Origin: Candidatus Thalassarchaeaceae archaeon
GTDB lineage: Archaea; Thermoplasmatota; Poseidoniia; Poseidoniales; Thalassarchaeaceae
NCBI GenBank assembly: GCA_013329905.1
Contig: DUJH01000016.1
Location: 22,192-67,261 of the forward strand
Direction: 5' to 3'
Length of the DNA stretch: 45,070 nt
In this document: positions 8,187 through 17,410 of the stretch, in pieces
Layout of the letters: every line of letters begins with the position of its first letter
How positions within the stretch are numbered: position 1 is the first letter of the stretch
Position numbers and translations under genes: made by a program
Notes under the pieces: model-generated
Seen by the model: the letters and a program-made list of their open reading frames with translations, nothing else
Told to the model about the DNA's origin: nothing
Databases searched by the model: none

Positions 8187-9797
8187 TCAGTTGCCATAGG
8201 CAAGATGGTAGACGAGAGAGCCGTAAATGATGCCAGAGACTGCTAGGCTCTCCTCGTTGAATCGGCTCATGTCATCGAGATAAGTGTGGTACTCACTCGA
8301 ACCTGAGCCGTAACAGACCACGGCTCGACCATACCGCTTGTCATCCGAGTCGTCCTCGTCGATATTGTAGACGAACGGTGCGTGGTCGGAATTGTAGGGC
8401 ATGTCGGTATTTGCGAGTTTGCGGACGTCGATATTGTAGCTATCCGCAAGTTCTGGATGTTCTTGTTTGAACTTCGCCGTGATTCCCTGAATATGCTCGA
8501 CGTCGGTCTTGTGATTGCCGAAAAGAGTCACACCCGAATTGCGCTCTGCGTCGACGTGATTCATGTCCAAATTGATGTAAAGTCGGAGGTTTTCATACAG
8601 GTTATTCGAGTGCTTATCGACCCAGTTCGTAGATCCATACAATCCCTCTTCCTCGCCTCCCCAAGTGCAGAAGTAGATGGTGTATTTTGGGGTGCCGAGT
8701 TGGCTCTCGATGAGTCCGAATTGCCGAGCCATCTCGAGCACGGTCGCCGTACCGGAGGTATCGTCGACCGCTCCTGGGCCCATGTAGACGGTGTCGTGAT
8801 GGGCCCCAATGATGATCAGTTGTTCTGTTTCACCTTGGATTATCCCGCATGGGACCTTGATTGTAGCTTCCCCTGCATTTTCGACGAAGGTGAGGAATTT
8901 GAGCCTGCCATCTTGATTGATCACATTGTCAATAATTGTCTGGCCAACACTTTTGCTGACCATGATGAATCCCAAGTCGATTGGAATGTTTTCAATCTCT
9001 GAAATCCCGACCGATTTGAAGTAAGGAACGCAATCATTGGCGACGAGTTCATCGCAGTTCTGACGCTCGTTGATGAGGATAAGCCCCTCCACATCATTCT
9101 CCGATGCTCGCTTGAATAGAGGGGTGTTTGACTCCGTTTCATTGGTCATGTGGATGAGCACGACTGCGCTGGCGGCGCTGGACCAGTCGGCGCTCTCATT
9201 CCCAGTTCCGAGGTCGACGACTTCGATATCATCGACGTAGCGGATGAAAGATGATCCGGAGTAACCTTGCAGAACGAAGTCGGATCTGTGATCGAATTCG
9301 ATGAAATCGGCATTGAAGTCGGTTGCGCCGCAGGCGAATGCTGGAAGAGTTTCTCCCACATCGCCTGCGTGACAGATCCCCAGTTCGGGCTCGTCATCAA
9401 TGACGAACATCGGGACGTCGAAGTCCTCGATTGTCGATGGAATCCCCATCGTTGTGAAATTGGATTTGATGAAATCGGCTGTATTGTGCTCTTCGTTCGT
9501 TCCGGACATTCGGCCTTCCCACTCAGGATGGCCGAGGGCGATGATGCTCTCAGCGTAGCCTCGTGCGCTGGCAGGGTCGAACTCGATGAGTTCGTAATCA
9601 GGAGTTCCTTGGATCCAGTCTACAATGTCGTCGCCGTATAGGACTGCGCCACCCATGGTGCCGACGAGCATGATTCCGATTACTGCGAGGACAGAGACTG
9701 GAAGTTGCTTCGTGCGCTGAAACTGTTCCTTCAGCCTCGCATTGAGGCTTGTTGGGCTTTCTTCGGCCGCAATTTCAGCCTTGATGACCTCATTCAT
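8187..9797 (-). CDS. Membrane-anchored M28-family zinc aminopeptidase
   Basis: The 536-residue protein has a cytoplasmic N-terminus, one membrane segment (about residues 36-54), and a large outside part. A PA-type insert precedes the M28 catalytic domain. The domain shows the metal and catalytic series GAHHDTVYMGPGAVDDTSG (about residue 332 on), GGEEEGLYGS, INLDMNHVDAE and NSDHAPFV, giving His, Asp, Glu-Glu, Asp and His in family order. It would trim peptides outside the cell, fitting the peptide-eating lifestyle suggested by the importer and GDH genes. A GAGGT site lies seven bases before the ATG. Confidence 0.92.
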   Translation of the reverse strand: MNEVIKAEIAAEESPTSLNARLKEQFQRTKQLPVSVLAVIGIMLVGTMGGAVLYGDDIVDWIQGTPDYELIEFDPASARGYAESIIALGHPEWEGRMSGTNEEHNTADFIKSNFTTMGIPSTIEDFDVPMFVIDDEPELGICHAGDVGETLPAFACGATDFNADFIEFDHRSDFVLQGYSGSSFIRYVDDIEVVDLGTGNESADWSSAASAVVLIHMTNETESNTPLFKRASENDVEGLILINERQNCDELVANDCVPYFKSVGISEIENIPIDLGFIMVSKSVGQTIIDNVINQDGRLKFLTFVENAGEATIKVPCGIIQGETEQLIIIGAHHDTVYMGPGAVDDTSGTATVLEMARQFGLIESQLGTPKYTIYFCTWGGEEEGLYGSTNWVDKHSNNLYENLRLYINLDMNHVDAERNSGVTLFGNHKTDVEHIQGITAKFKQEHPELADSYNIDVRKLANTDMPYNSDHAPFVYNIDEDDSDDKRYGRAVVCYGSGSSEYHTYLDDMSRFNEESLAVSGIIYGSLVYHLAYGN

Positions 9798-9845
9798 GCA
9801 GATACCTCGCAGAATTGCTGCCGCCTTGGGCGCCTATTGAACCCA

Positions 9846-9857
9846 ACCGCTAGCGGT
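9846..9857. promoter_or_regulatory. 12-bp perfect palindrome upstream of the M28 gene
   Basis: ACCGCTAGCGGT is fully self-complementary and sits in the 77-base gap between the end of ubiX and the start of the peptidase gene, about 49 bases before the start codon. It could be an operator for the peptidase or part of the ubiX transcript end. I see no clear TATA box beside it. Confidence 0.35.
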
Positions 9858-9874
9858 ACCTATGATGATTCGAT

Positions 9875-10453
9875 TCACTGAGAGCCGATTTCATCGCCGG
9901 TCCAACGGCGACCGAGATTGTGGTCGATGTTGAGTTGGTCAAGGATTCGGGCGACAACGAAATCGACGAGGTCTTCGATGGACTCTGGCTTGTTGTAGAA
10001 GCCGGGACTTGCGGGCAGGATAACTACGCCCCATTCGGAGAGGTTTGCCATTGCTCGGAGGTGTGGGGTGGCGTAGGGAGATTCGCGTGGGACGAGGATT
10101 AGTTTGCGCCGCTCTTTCATCGCGACGAGGGCGCTGCGGGTTGCGAGATTGTCTGATATTCCCGCAGCAATCTTGCCGATTGTTGTGCCGCTCGTTGGGC
10201 AGATGATGTAGGCGTCGAAGCGGGCTGATCCTGAGGCAGAGCGAGCGGCGAGGTTGTCGTTATTCTCGAGGGTGATGAGTGAGTTCGATGCGAGTTCTGC
10301 GGGAGTGATTCCGCATTCGAGGTCGAGGTTGATAGCTCCCTCGCGAGTGATGATGAGATGAGATGACCAACCAGCCTCGCAAAGGGCATCTAGCAGTCGT
10401 ACCCCATAACGTGCCCCTGATGCTCCAGTGATGGCAACGACTGCTTCAGGCAT
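9875..10453 (-). CDS. ubiX: Flavin prenyltransferase (UbiX/Pad1 family)
   Basis: This 192-residue flavoprotein has the FMN-binding start AITGASGARYGVRLLDAL, the central CPTSGTTIGKIAAGISDNLATR and the VPRESPYATPHLRAM block typical of UbiX. Family members prenylate reduced FMN to make the cofactor of UbiD-type decarboxylases. No ubiD gene is visible in the window. The start at 10453 is preceded by a GAGGGAG ribosome site; an upstream in-frame start at 10492 would overlap the PLP-enzyme gene. It is the last gene of the lipA-to-ubiX run. Confidence 0.92.
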   Translation of the reverse strand: MPEAVVAITGASGARYGVRLLDALCEAGWSSHLIITREGAINLDLECGITPAELASNSLITLENNDNLAARSASGSARFDAYIICPTSGTTIGKIAAGISDNLATRSALVAMKERRKLILVPRESPYATPHLRAMANLSEWGVVILPASPGFYNKPESIEDLVDFVVARILDQLNIDHNLGRRWTGDEIGSQ

Positions 10454-10488
10454 GCTTCTCCCTCTTTCCTTCCTCGCTTCAACCTGCC

Positions 10489-11652
10489 TCACTGAGAATC
10501 GCGCAAGGCATGGGCGAGGTATTCATACTGCTCGATTGAGTTGTAGAGATATGCCGAGATGCGGAAGTAGCGCATCTCGTGGTGTGGCCAAGGGAAAACT
10601 GGAACCTGAATCCCCCAATCGTCGAGCAGACTGTTGTGCAAGGCATCGCCTCGAAAATCTGGTGGTCCGTCGTAAGTTCCTGGCAGATCGATAGTGGCCA
10701 TTGCTGTAAGCATCGAATCGGCTATTGGGGGCTCGGTTTCGAGAGTCTCACAGAGGATATCACGGCCATTGCGGGCGAGCGAATCGTTGTGTTCCATAAC
10801 GGCTTCAAATCCACCTGAAATCATCGATCCGAGAGTTTCGATGGCCTTTGGGATGCAGAAGATTCCAGATGGGTCAGAGGTTCCCTGCCAATCATACTCG
10901 AAGCGAAATTTCTCCACCGGCGGAAGGTCTGCTGTGTAACCGTGACTGATTGTCAGCGGTTTTGTTGATTCACGCTTGTCCTCACGTATGTGAAGGAAGG
11001 CCGAGCCTTTCGGGGTGCACAGCCACTTGTGGCAATTGCCGGCTATCCAAGCTGCATCCAACGAGGTCAAATCGAGCGGCACCAAACCAGGCCCATGTGC
11101 CGCGTCGAGCAAAACATCCACGCCTCGCGACTGAAATTCATCGACTAATCGCTCGAACGGCATTCTGATTGCAGTCGGACTCGACACGGTGTCAATCATC
11201 GCCAGAACTGTGTGAGGGGTAATCGCGGCGAGTAGTGGCTCGATGATATCATCTTCAGACTCACATCTGAATGGCAGTTCGACGACGACTACCTTTGCCT
11301 TCCAGCGTCGAGCAACGAATTCAATCGTATTCCAGCATGCTTGGTAAGCATGGTCGGGGACAATAATCTCGTCACCGGAATTTAGCACAAGGCTGCGCAA
11401 CACGGTGTTTATCCCGCCAGTAGCATTGTGGCAGAAAGTCATTCCATCTTGGTCAGCGTTGAGAAATTCCGAAAGAGAACCGACCGCTCCAGCCATCATT
11501 TCGACAGCATCGCGCTCGAAAAACCGGACCGGATCCGCCTCCATCTGCGCACGGATCCTCGATTGCTCTTCGAGTAAGACGGCAGGCGTTGCGCCGAAGG
11601 AACCGTGGTTCAGAAAAGTGGTGTCGGGGTCGAGTGACCAGTGGTGAGACAA
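10489..11652 (-). CDS. Class V aminotransferase-fold PLP enzyme (isopenicillin N epimerase-like)
   Basis: The 387-residue product has the class V fold-type I pattern: FLNHGSFGATP at the N-terminus, FCHNATGGINTVLRSL for phosphate binding, DAAHGPG with the PLP-pairing Asp, and the Schiff-base Lys in GNCHKWLCTPKG. Relatives include isopenicillin-N epimerase-like and cysteine desulfurase-like enzymes, so the substrate is open. The open frame runs back to a TTG at 11694 overlapping lipB, but a TTG at 11652 has a GGGGAG site four bases upstream and gives the family-like start SHHWSLDP. No ATG is available near either point. Confidence 0.85.
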   Translation of the reverse strand: MSHHWSLDPDTTFLNHGSFGATPAVLLEEQSRIRAQMEADPVRFFERDAVEMMAGAVGSLSEFLNADQDGMTFCHNATGGINTVLRSLVLNSGDEIIVPDHAYQACWNTIEFVARRWKAKVVVVELPFRCESEDDIIEPLLAAITPHTVLAMIDTVSSPTAIRMPFERLVDEFQSRGVDVLLDAAHGPGLVPLDLTSLDAAWIAGNCHKWLCTPKGSAFLHIREDKRESTKPLTISHGYTADLPPVEKFRFEYDWQGTSDPSGIFCIPKAIETLGSMISGGFEAVMEHNDSLARNGRDILCETLETEPPIADSMLTAMATIDLPGTYDGPPDFRGDALHNSLLDDWGIQVPVFPWPHHEMRYFRISAYLYNSIEQYEYLAHALRDSQ

Positions 11653-11669
11653 TTCGCTCCCCGCGGGTC

Positions 11670-12356
11670 TCAGGCAACCAACCCCGGAGTCCAATCCTCA
11701 GGTTTCATCGGGACGCGTCCGAGAAATTCCTCTGCATGAACCAGCAGTGCCTCTTCAAATCGGGCGCGGTCGAGTAGACGTCCTTCGAGGTCATGAGTGT
11801 GACCGACTGCAGCGAGAGAAGTGGTTGTGCCCGCATCGAGTCCACAGCAGGTCAATGCCTCGATGCGACCCTCGTTAGTATTGTAATTGATAGCTAATCC
11901 GTGGCGGCTGACCCAGTGTTTGAAGGCCAGCCCGATGGAGCAAACCTTGCGGTCCTCAAGCCAGACTCCCATCATCCTCTCGTCGCGATATCCTTCGATT
12001 CCACAATCTGCGAGAGCAGCCATAACCCAGTCCTCGATTCGGTTGATGATACTGCGAACGGATTGCTCGTCCTGTTGCCATTTGATAATTGGGTAGCCGA
12101 CGAGTTGGCCGGGTCCGTGGTAGGTCATTCCACCACCTCGGTCGACGATTGTCGTCGAGTAATCTGCTAATGCTGGATCTTCCAAAGCCCCGTCGCGCTT
12201 CGCCTTCGGTCCAAGGGTTACGACTTCTGGATGTTGGACGAGGATTAGCGTGTCGGAAATCTCGTCCTTGATGCGCTGTTGCTGCATGATTCGCATCGCT
12301 TCGTCGACCGCTGTGTGCGGTTCAATTCCTGCTAGAAGGATGCGCAGCGGTCGCAT
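11670..12356 (-). CDS. lipB: Octanoyl-ACP:protein N-octanoyltransferase
   Basis: LipB moves an octanoyl group to the lipoyl-domain Lys. The 228-residue protein shows the family motif RGGGMTYHGPGQLVGYPI, the catalytic Lys in RKVCSIGLAFKHWVSRHGLAIN, and the catalytic Cys in the TCCGL segment near residue 180. It lies between the E3 gene and the PLP enzyme. Together with lipA at the head of the operon it gives the complete two-enzyme route for lipoylating the E2 encoded next to it. This is the bacterial-type pathway; many archaea lack it. Confidence 0.95.
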   Translation of the reverse strand: MRPLRILLAGIEPHTAVDEAMRIMQQQRIKDEISDTLILVQHPEVVTLGPKAKRDGALEDPALADYSTTIVDRGGGMTYHGPGQLVGYPIIKWQQDEQSVRSIINRIEDWVMAALADCGIEGYRDERMMGVWLEDRKVCSIGLAFKHWVSRHGLAINYNTNEGRIEALTCCGLDAGTTTSLAAVGHTHDLEGRLLDRARFEEALLVHAEEFLGRVPMKPEDWTPGLVA

Positions 12357-12384
12357 CTTTGTTGCCCCGTTTTCTTTCTCCGCC

Positions 12385-13821
12385 TCAGGCCGCGTGAATT
12401 GCGTGACCGAGGGTCTTGAGGATTCCCTCGTGGAAGGCCTCTGTCATCGTCGGGTGAGCGTGTACTACGTCTGCAATGTCCTCGAGAAGTGCCCCCATTT
12501 CGAGGGCAAGGACGAATTCGCCGTGGAGTTCAGCCACATGACTTCCCACGGCTTGGATTCCAAGTATCACGTGGTCGGACTCACGCGCAGTGACGCGGAT
12601 GAATCCCCCTGTCTTCTCCGCTTCGAGCGTGAGTGCACGTCCGTTGGCGGCGAGTGGGAACTTGCCGGTGATTATCTGCTCTCCTCGCTCCTTTGCTTCG
12701 TCGGGAGATAGGCCGACCGAGACGATTTCTGGCTCGGTGAAGACGATTGCTGGGATTGCCACCTTGTCGAATTCTCGGTGGTGGCCGGCGAGGATCTCTG
12801 CGACCATCTCGCCCTGTGCTGATGCCTTGTGGGCGAGCATTGGCTCTCCGGCGACATCTCCAATCGCATAGACACCGGGAACGTTGGTTCGGCACTGTCG
12901 GTCGATTCGGATGAAGCGGCCGCCGGTATCCATTCGCACTCCCATATTCTCTATTCCCCATCCTTTGGTATTGGGGCGGCGTCCAACGGTAACAAGCACC
13001 TTGTCGACCTTGATGGTCTGCTCTTCGCCGTCCTTCTCAAAGGTCAGGTGAGCCTTGCGACTGGCTCCCTTGCCCTTGATTTCGGTACCGCGGGCTAGGG
13101 AGTTGGTGTGGATTGTGACCTTGTGTCGCTTGAGCCAGATTTCGAGCGGTCGTCGAATCTCTTTGTCCATGATTCCGAGAATCGAATCCATTCCTTCGAC
13201 GACCGTTACATCGGTGCCGAGTTTGCTCAGAGCGCAGCCGAGTTCAAGGCCGATGTAGCCGCCACCAACGATGGCTGCTGACTTTGGTAGATTCTGTAGG
13301 TCGAGGGCTCCGGTGGAAGAGAGGATGAATTCCTCGTCACAAGGCATGAATGGAAGGTCGATATGGCTAGAGCCAGTGGCGATAATGACGTTCTCCGCCT
13401 CGATTTCGACCGGCCCGTCACTTGTTTCAACGGTACATTTCTTCGGGCCGGTGAAAGTCGCCCAACCCATCACGAGCTCGGCCCCCGCTCCCTTGAGAAG
13501 AGACTCGACGCCTTTGTTGAGTCGGGTGACGATGGCGTCTTTCCAATCGACAAGCGCGGCCATGTCAACTTCCGGTTTGCCCGCCACAGACAGTCCCATG
13601 TGACCGCCTTCGCCGGCGTGTTGCCGCAACGCCTCAAAGCGCTCAGCAGCGTGAATAATCGCCTTACTCGGGATACATCCGCGAATCAGACAGGTGCCAC
13701 CCGCTTTGTCTCCCTCGACGATTATAGTGTCCAATCCGAGCTGAGCGCTGCGAATTGCTGCGACATAGCCACCGGGTCCAGCCCCAATGATGAGAACCTT
13801 GCATTTACGAGTGTCAACCAT
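12385..13821 (-). CDS. lpdA: Dihydrolipoyl dehydrogenase (E3)
   Basis: E3 reoxidises the dihydrolipoyl arm of E2 with NAD. The 478-residue flavoprotein has the FAD-binding GAGPGGYVAAIRSAQLG at the N-terminus, the redox disulphide in GGTCLIRGCIPSKA, a second Rossmann motif IVGGGYIGLELG for NAD, and the C-terminal His-Glu dyad region HAHPTMTEAFHE. A GAGGTG site precedes the ATG and covers the E2 stop codon region. It lies nine bases after the E2 gene, consistent with stoichiometric expression. Confidence 0.97.
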   Translation of the reverse strand: MVDTRKCKVLIIGAGPGGYVAAIRSAQLGLDTIIVEGDKAGGTCLIRGCIPSKAIIHAAERFEALRQHAGEGGHMGLSVAGKPEVDMAALVDWKDAIVTRLNKGVESLLKGAGAELVMGWATFTGPKKCTVETSDGPVEIEAENVIIATGSSHIDLPFMPCDEEFILSSTGALDLQNLPKSAAIVGGGYIGLELGCALSKLGTDVTVVEGMDSILGIMDKEIRRPLEIWLKRHKVTIHTNSLARGTEIKGKGASRKAHLTFEKDGEEQTIKVDKVLVTVGRRPNTKGWGIENMGVRMDTGGRFIRIDRQCRTNVPGVYAIGDVAGEPMLAHKASAQGEMVAEILAGHHREFDKVAIPAIVFTEPEIVSVGLSPDEAKERGEQIITGKFPLAANGRALTLEAEKTGGFIRVTARESDHVILGIQAVGSHVAELHGEFVLALEMGALLEDIADVVHAHPTMTEAFHEGILKTLGHAIHAA

Positions 13822-13830
13822 TCTTTCACC

Positions 13831-15129
13831 TCACATGAAGATCATTGCAGGATGCTCAAGTATACGCTTGAGTGACTGCACCAGAGCCGCTCCATTGGCT
13901 CCATCGACGATTCGGTGATCGAATGAACTCGAGACGTTCATGATGCGGCGGACGACAATCTCGCCCTTGCGCGCCACGGGCATTTCGCGCGCCTTGTGGA
14001 CGCCAAGTATAGCGACCTCTGGGTGGTTGATGATTGGAGTCGCACCGAGGCCACCATCGCGACCGAGGCTGGTGATTGTGAAGGTTGAACCAGTCAGGTC
14101 ATCGAGGGTTGCGGTACCATTGCGGGCCGCTCCCGAGACGCGCTGCATCTCTGTCGCGGCCTGCCAGACATCCATCGCTTCAGCGTGTTTGACGACCGGG
14201 ACGAAGAGTCCACGGTCGGTCTGCGTAGCGATTCCAAGGTTGATGGCTCCATAACGGCGAACCAAACCATTGGCCTCGTCGTAGTGTGCATTGCATTCGG
14301 GGTGATTTGGCATCAGCTTGGCTAGTGCGAGCATTATGAACGGTAGATAGGTGAGTTTGGGCTGCTCTGGCGATCGCGTTGCATTGAGCGTCTGTCGCAA
14401 TTCTTCCAACTCTGTTACATCGATTTCCTCGAAGTAGGAGAAGTGCGGAATGTGGCGCTTTGAGAGGGTCATTGCTTCAGCAATTTTGCGGCGTAGGCCG
14501 ACGACCTTGATTTCCTCTACATCGGTTCTGCGTGTCGAATATGCGACAGGTGCAGCGCCCTGGACCATTCCTCCAGCGGCGATGAATGCGTCTAGGTCAG
14601 CGTGGCGAATGCGTCCGGCTGGTCCACTGCCGCGAACCGCGCTCAGATCGATTCCTGCCTCGCGCGCACGCCGGCGCACAGCAGGACTCGCCAACGCCTT
14701 GCCACCAGCGCTGGGCGCTGGTGCAGAGACCGAGGGAAGTGGTGCAGGTGCAGAGATTGCCGGTACGGGTGGCGGTGCCACTGGTGCCGTTGTAGCCGCC
14801 GGAGCAGGTGCTGCGGCAGGTTCTGGTGAAGGTGCAGGAGTAGGCTCGGGTGCAGCCTTCTCGGCCGGCTCAGCAGCAGGCGAATCGCCGCTGCCATCGA
14901 ATTCAACTAGAGCTGCGCCAACAGCGACCATATCGCCAACTCCGCCATGTAGCGCAGTAATCTCACCATCATACGGCGAAGGAATCGTCACGGTCGCTTT
15001 ATCGGTCATCACATCGACCAAAGCATCGTCTTCGGCGACTATATCCCCGACCGAGACGTGCCACTGCACGACCTCGCCTTCTACAACTCCCTCTCCGATA
15101 TCCGGTAATTTGAACGCTCTATTCGTCAT
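13831..15129 (-). CDS. bkdB: 2-oxoacid dehydrogenase E2 (lipoamide acyltransferase)
   Basis: The 432-residue E2 has one lipoyl domain with the modified Lys44 in the DVMTDKATVTI context. A long Pro/Ala/Glu-rich swinging linker (about residues 84-150) follows, then a subunit-binding domain starting ASPAVRRRAREAGID, and then the acyltransferase core ending with the catalytic SSFDHRIVDGANGA. E2 forms the core of the complex and passes the acyl group to CoA. A GGAGGAATAAAA leader overlaps the end of E1-beta. The linker is GC-rich and creates a 234-codon spurious ORF on the other strand. The branched-chain assignment follows from the E1 genes. Confidence 0.95.
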   Translation of the reverse strand: MTNRAFKLPDIGEGVVEGEVVQWHVSVGDIVAEDDALVDVMTDKATVTIPSPYDGEITALHGGVGDMVAVGAALVEFDGSGDSPAAEPAEKAAPEPTPAPSPEPAAAPAPAATTAPVAPPPVPAISAPAPLPSVSAPAPSAGGKALASPAVRRRAREAGIDLSAVRGSGPAGRIRHADLDAFIAAGGMVQGAAPVAYSTRRTDVEEIKVVGLRRKIAEAMTLSKRHIPHFSYFEEIDVTELEELRQTLNATRSPEQPKLTYLPFIMLALAKLMPNHPECNAHYDEANGLVRRYGAINLGIATQTDRGLFVPVVKHAEAMDVWQAATEMQRVSGAARNGTATLDDLTGSTFTITSLGRDGGLGATPIINHPEVAILGVHKAREMPVARKGEIVVRRIMNVSSSFDHRIVDGANGAALVQSLKRILEHPAMIFM

Positions 15130-15131
15130 TT

Positions 15132-16142
15132 TTATTCCTCCATTACTTTCTTGATCGCGTCAGCGATTCTTGCGGGACTCGGCATGTAATCCCACTCAGT
15201 TGTGTGCGGGAATGGTGTATCCCATCCCGTGACTCTCTTAATTGGTGCTTCGAGGTGGTAGAAGCATCGCTCCTGCACACTCGCAGCCATCTCAGCGCCG
15301 AATCCACTCGTCTTCGGGGCTTCGTGAACAATTACACATCGCCCCGTCTTTTCGATTGAATTTACGATTGTATCTCGGTCCCAAGGAATCAGCGTTTGTA
15401 AATCGATTAGATCGCAGCTGACGCCGCAGTTATTGATGGCTTGCTCGGCAACGTGGACCATTGCTCCCCAAGAAATGACTGTACAATCGCTGCCCTCCAT
15501 GGCTAACCTTGCCTCGCCCAAGGGAACTGTGTAATGCGCCTCAGGAACCTCTGCTTCGGGGTGGTCCTTCCAGGTGGGGACATTGTGAGGGTCGCCGTAG
15601 AAGGGGCCGCGATAGCAGCGCTTGGGCTCGAAGACGACGACGGGGTCGTTGGATTCGATTGCGGCTATGAGGAGCCCCTTCGAATTGTATGGGGTCGATG
15701 AGTACACCACCTTCAGTCCGGAGGTGTGGGTGAATTGTGATTCTGGGCTCTGCGAGTGGTGGTGACCTCCGCGGATTCCACCTCCGGCTGGTGTTCGGAT
15801 GGTTATCGGGCACCAGAATTCGCCTCCGGAGCGGTGGCGAACCTTGGCGATTTCATTGACGATTTGGTCGTAGGCTGGGAATATGTAGTCGGCGAATTGA
15901 ATCTCCGCCACCGGGCGTAATCCGTTGATTCCCATTCCGAACGCAATCGCCGCGATTCCACCCTCAGAGAGTGGCGTATCGAAGACGCGATGGCTTCCGT
16001 GCTTCTCTTGCAGACCATCAGATGTACGGAATACACCTCCGAAATATCCAGCATCCTCGCCGAAGAAGAGGACATTCTCGTCACGCTCAAGCATATTGTC
16101 GAGTGCGGAGTTGACCGCTTGAACAATGTTCATTTCGACCAT
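15132..16142 (-). CDS. bkdA2: Branched-chain 2-oxoacid dehydrogenase E1 beta
   Basis: The 336-residue beta subunit contains NIVQAVNSALDNML, GEDAGYFGGVFRTSDGL, FDTPLSEGGIAAIA, EIQFADYIFPAYDQIVNE and HHSQSPESQFTHTSGLKVV. These phrases are characteristic of the branched-chain rather than the pyruvate-specific enzyme. With E1-alpha it decarboxylates 2-oxoacids using thiamine diphosphate. The start is the ATG at 16142, one base past the E1-alpha stop; a GTG at 16151 would overlap E1-alpha by eight bases. The subunit junction therefore favours coupled translation. Confidence 0.95.
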   Translation of the reverse strand: MVEMNIVQAVNSALDNMLERDENVLFFGEDAGYFGGVFRTSDGLQEKHGSHRVFDTPLSEGGIAAIAFGMGINGLRPVAEIQFADYIFPAYDQIVNEIAKVRHRSGGEFWCPITIRTPAGGGIRGGHHHSQSPESQFTHTSGLKVVYSSTPYNSKGLLIAAIESNDPVVVFEPKRCYRGPFYGDPHNVPTWKDHPEAEVPEAHYTVPLGEARLAMEGSDCTVISWGAMVHVAEQAINNCGVSCDLIDLQTLIPWDRDTIVNSIEKTGRCVIVHEAPKTSGFGAEMAASVQERCFYHLEAPIKRVTGWDTPFPHTTEWDYMPSPARIADAIKKVMEE

Positions 16143-16143
16143 T

Positions 16144-17388
16144 TCAATCACCGGTCCATTGCTTCATTTCGTCCCATTGTTCCTGCAGATGCCAAGGAAC
16201 GGTCTCGTAGACCTCGGTGAAGATAGTGTCAGCAGATGGGTAGGGACCGTTGGCGAGGTCTCCATGGGTGACCGCTTCCTTGTAGGCGGCCATGACCTCT
16301 CCATCGATGCGCTCTTCCATCTCAGTTTGCTGCTTATCAGACCACTCGCCGATGGCGATAAGATGGCCTGCTAATCGGTCGATAGGATCGCCGCCTGGCC
16401 AGGATTCGGCCTCATCGCTAGGTCGGTAGCGGCTGGGGTCATCGCTCGAAGAATGGGCGCCGGTGCGGTAGGTTAGCACCTCGATATGAGTAGCCCCTTC
16501 ACCGGCAGCAGCGCGCTCTCGTGCCCATTTGGTGACTGAATAGAGCGCGAGGAAATCATTTCCATCGACGCGAATACATGGGACATTGTACGCCAGCCCG
16601 CGAGCAGCAAAGGTCGGGCTGCCGCTGGCGATATTTCTGTGAGTTGAAATCGCCCATTGATTGTTGACGATATTGAGGATGACTGGCGGCTTGAAGACAG
16701 AGGCGAAATTGAGGGCGTAGTGGTAATCGCCCTCAGCACTGGCACCGTCTCCGATCCAGGTGATGGTGACCTCGTCAAGCCCTTTGTACTGCGATGCCAT
16801 AGCTACTCCAACAGCTTGGCTGAATTGGGTTCCAACAGGGCTGGATATAGAGATGAAGCGTCCCTCTTTGTAGGTGTAGTGAACTGGCATTTGCCGTCCT
16901 TTGACATTGTCTTCGACATTGCCTATACAGTGGTTGATCATGCTCACCATATCACGTCCCCGGACGAACTGGGCACCCGGTTGTCTGTAGGAGGGGAAGA
17001 TCCAGTCTTGAGTTTCGAGCGCCATCGTTTGGGCGATGGCGACCGCCTCTTCTCCGAGCGAACGCATGTAGAATGACAGCTTACCTGTGCGTTGCATCTT
17101 CATCATGCGCTCATCGAAGATGCGCATACGGGCCATGTGTTCGAGTCCTTGGCGGAGTTCATCGGGAGTTAGTTGTGGATCCCATGGTCCGCTGGCCTTT
17201 CCTTTGAAATCGAGAACTCTGACTAATCCATTTGCCAAGTCGGTGGTGTCGGCAGCGATGCAAGTGATAGGGTCAGGGCGAGGTAAATCGCCAGGCTCAT
17301 TGACGAATGGGTCGAAATTTGCTTCGTCACCGGGGCGAAACGGGGCAGTTGGAATCTGCAGGGATTTTTGCTTCTTCTTCGCCGCCAT
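16144..17388 (-). CDS. bkdA1: Branched-chain 2-oxoacid dehydrogenase E1 alpha
   Basis: The alpha subunit binds thiamine diphosphate through GDGASAEGDYHYALNF with the NNQWAIS end of the cofactor motif. SFYMRSLGEEA, KGRQMPVHY, ISSPVGTQFSQAVG and YRTGAHSSSDDPSRYR are hallmark branched-chain E1-alpha phrases; the last is the active-site loop that mammals phosphorylate. The start at 17388 (414 residues) has a GGTGA site seven bases upstream; an ATG at 17403 would add five residues. The N-terminus is Lys-rich. It is the first catalytic subunit gene after lipA. Confidence 0.95.
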   Translation of the reverse strand: MAAKKKQKSLQIPTAPFRPGDEANFDPFVNEPGDLPRPDPITCIAADTTDLANGLVRVLDFKGKASGPWDPQLTPDELRQGLEHMARMRIFDERMMKMQRTGKLSFYMRSLGEEAVAIAQTMALETQDWIFPSYRQPGAQFVRGRDMVSMINHCIGNVEDNVKGRQMPVHYTYKEGRFISISSPVGTQFSQAVGVAMASQYKGLDEVTITWIGDGASAEGDYHYALNFASVFKPPVILNIVNNQWAISTHRNIASGSPTFAARGLAYNVPCIRVDGNDFLALYSVTKWARERAAAGEGATHIEVLTYRTGAHSSSDDPSRYRPSDEAESWPGGDPIDRLAGHLIAIGEWSDKQQTEMEERIDGEVMAAYKEAVTHGDLANGPYPSADTIFTEVYETVPWHLQEQWDEMKQWTGD

Positions 17389-17410
17389 GCTTCTTTCACC
17401 CATTCCTCGT

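Noticed and set aside
8382..9002. A 206-codon plus-strand frame opposite the M28 peptidase
   Set aside because: The catalytic M28 motifs are on the minus strand across the same bases; the frame shows no family resemblance.
12250..12711. A 153-codon plus-strand frame between lipB and E3
   Set aside because: It overlaps the coding ends of lipB and lpdA, both with clear motifs; it is a shadow frame.
14450..15154. A 234-codon plus-strand frame opposite the E2 gene
   Set aside because: It runs antisense through the Pro/Ala-rich linker of E2; it has low-complexity Gly/Ala composition and no ribosome site, and E2 is unmistakable on the other strand.
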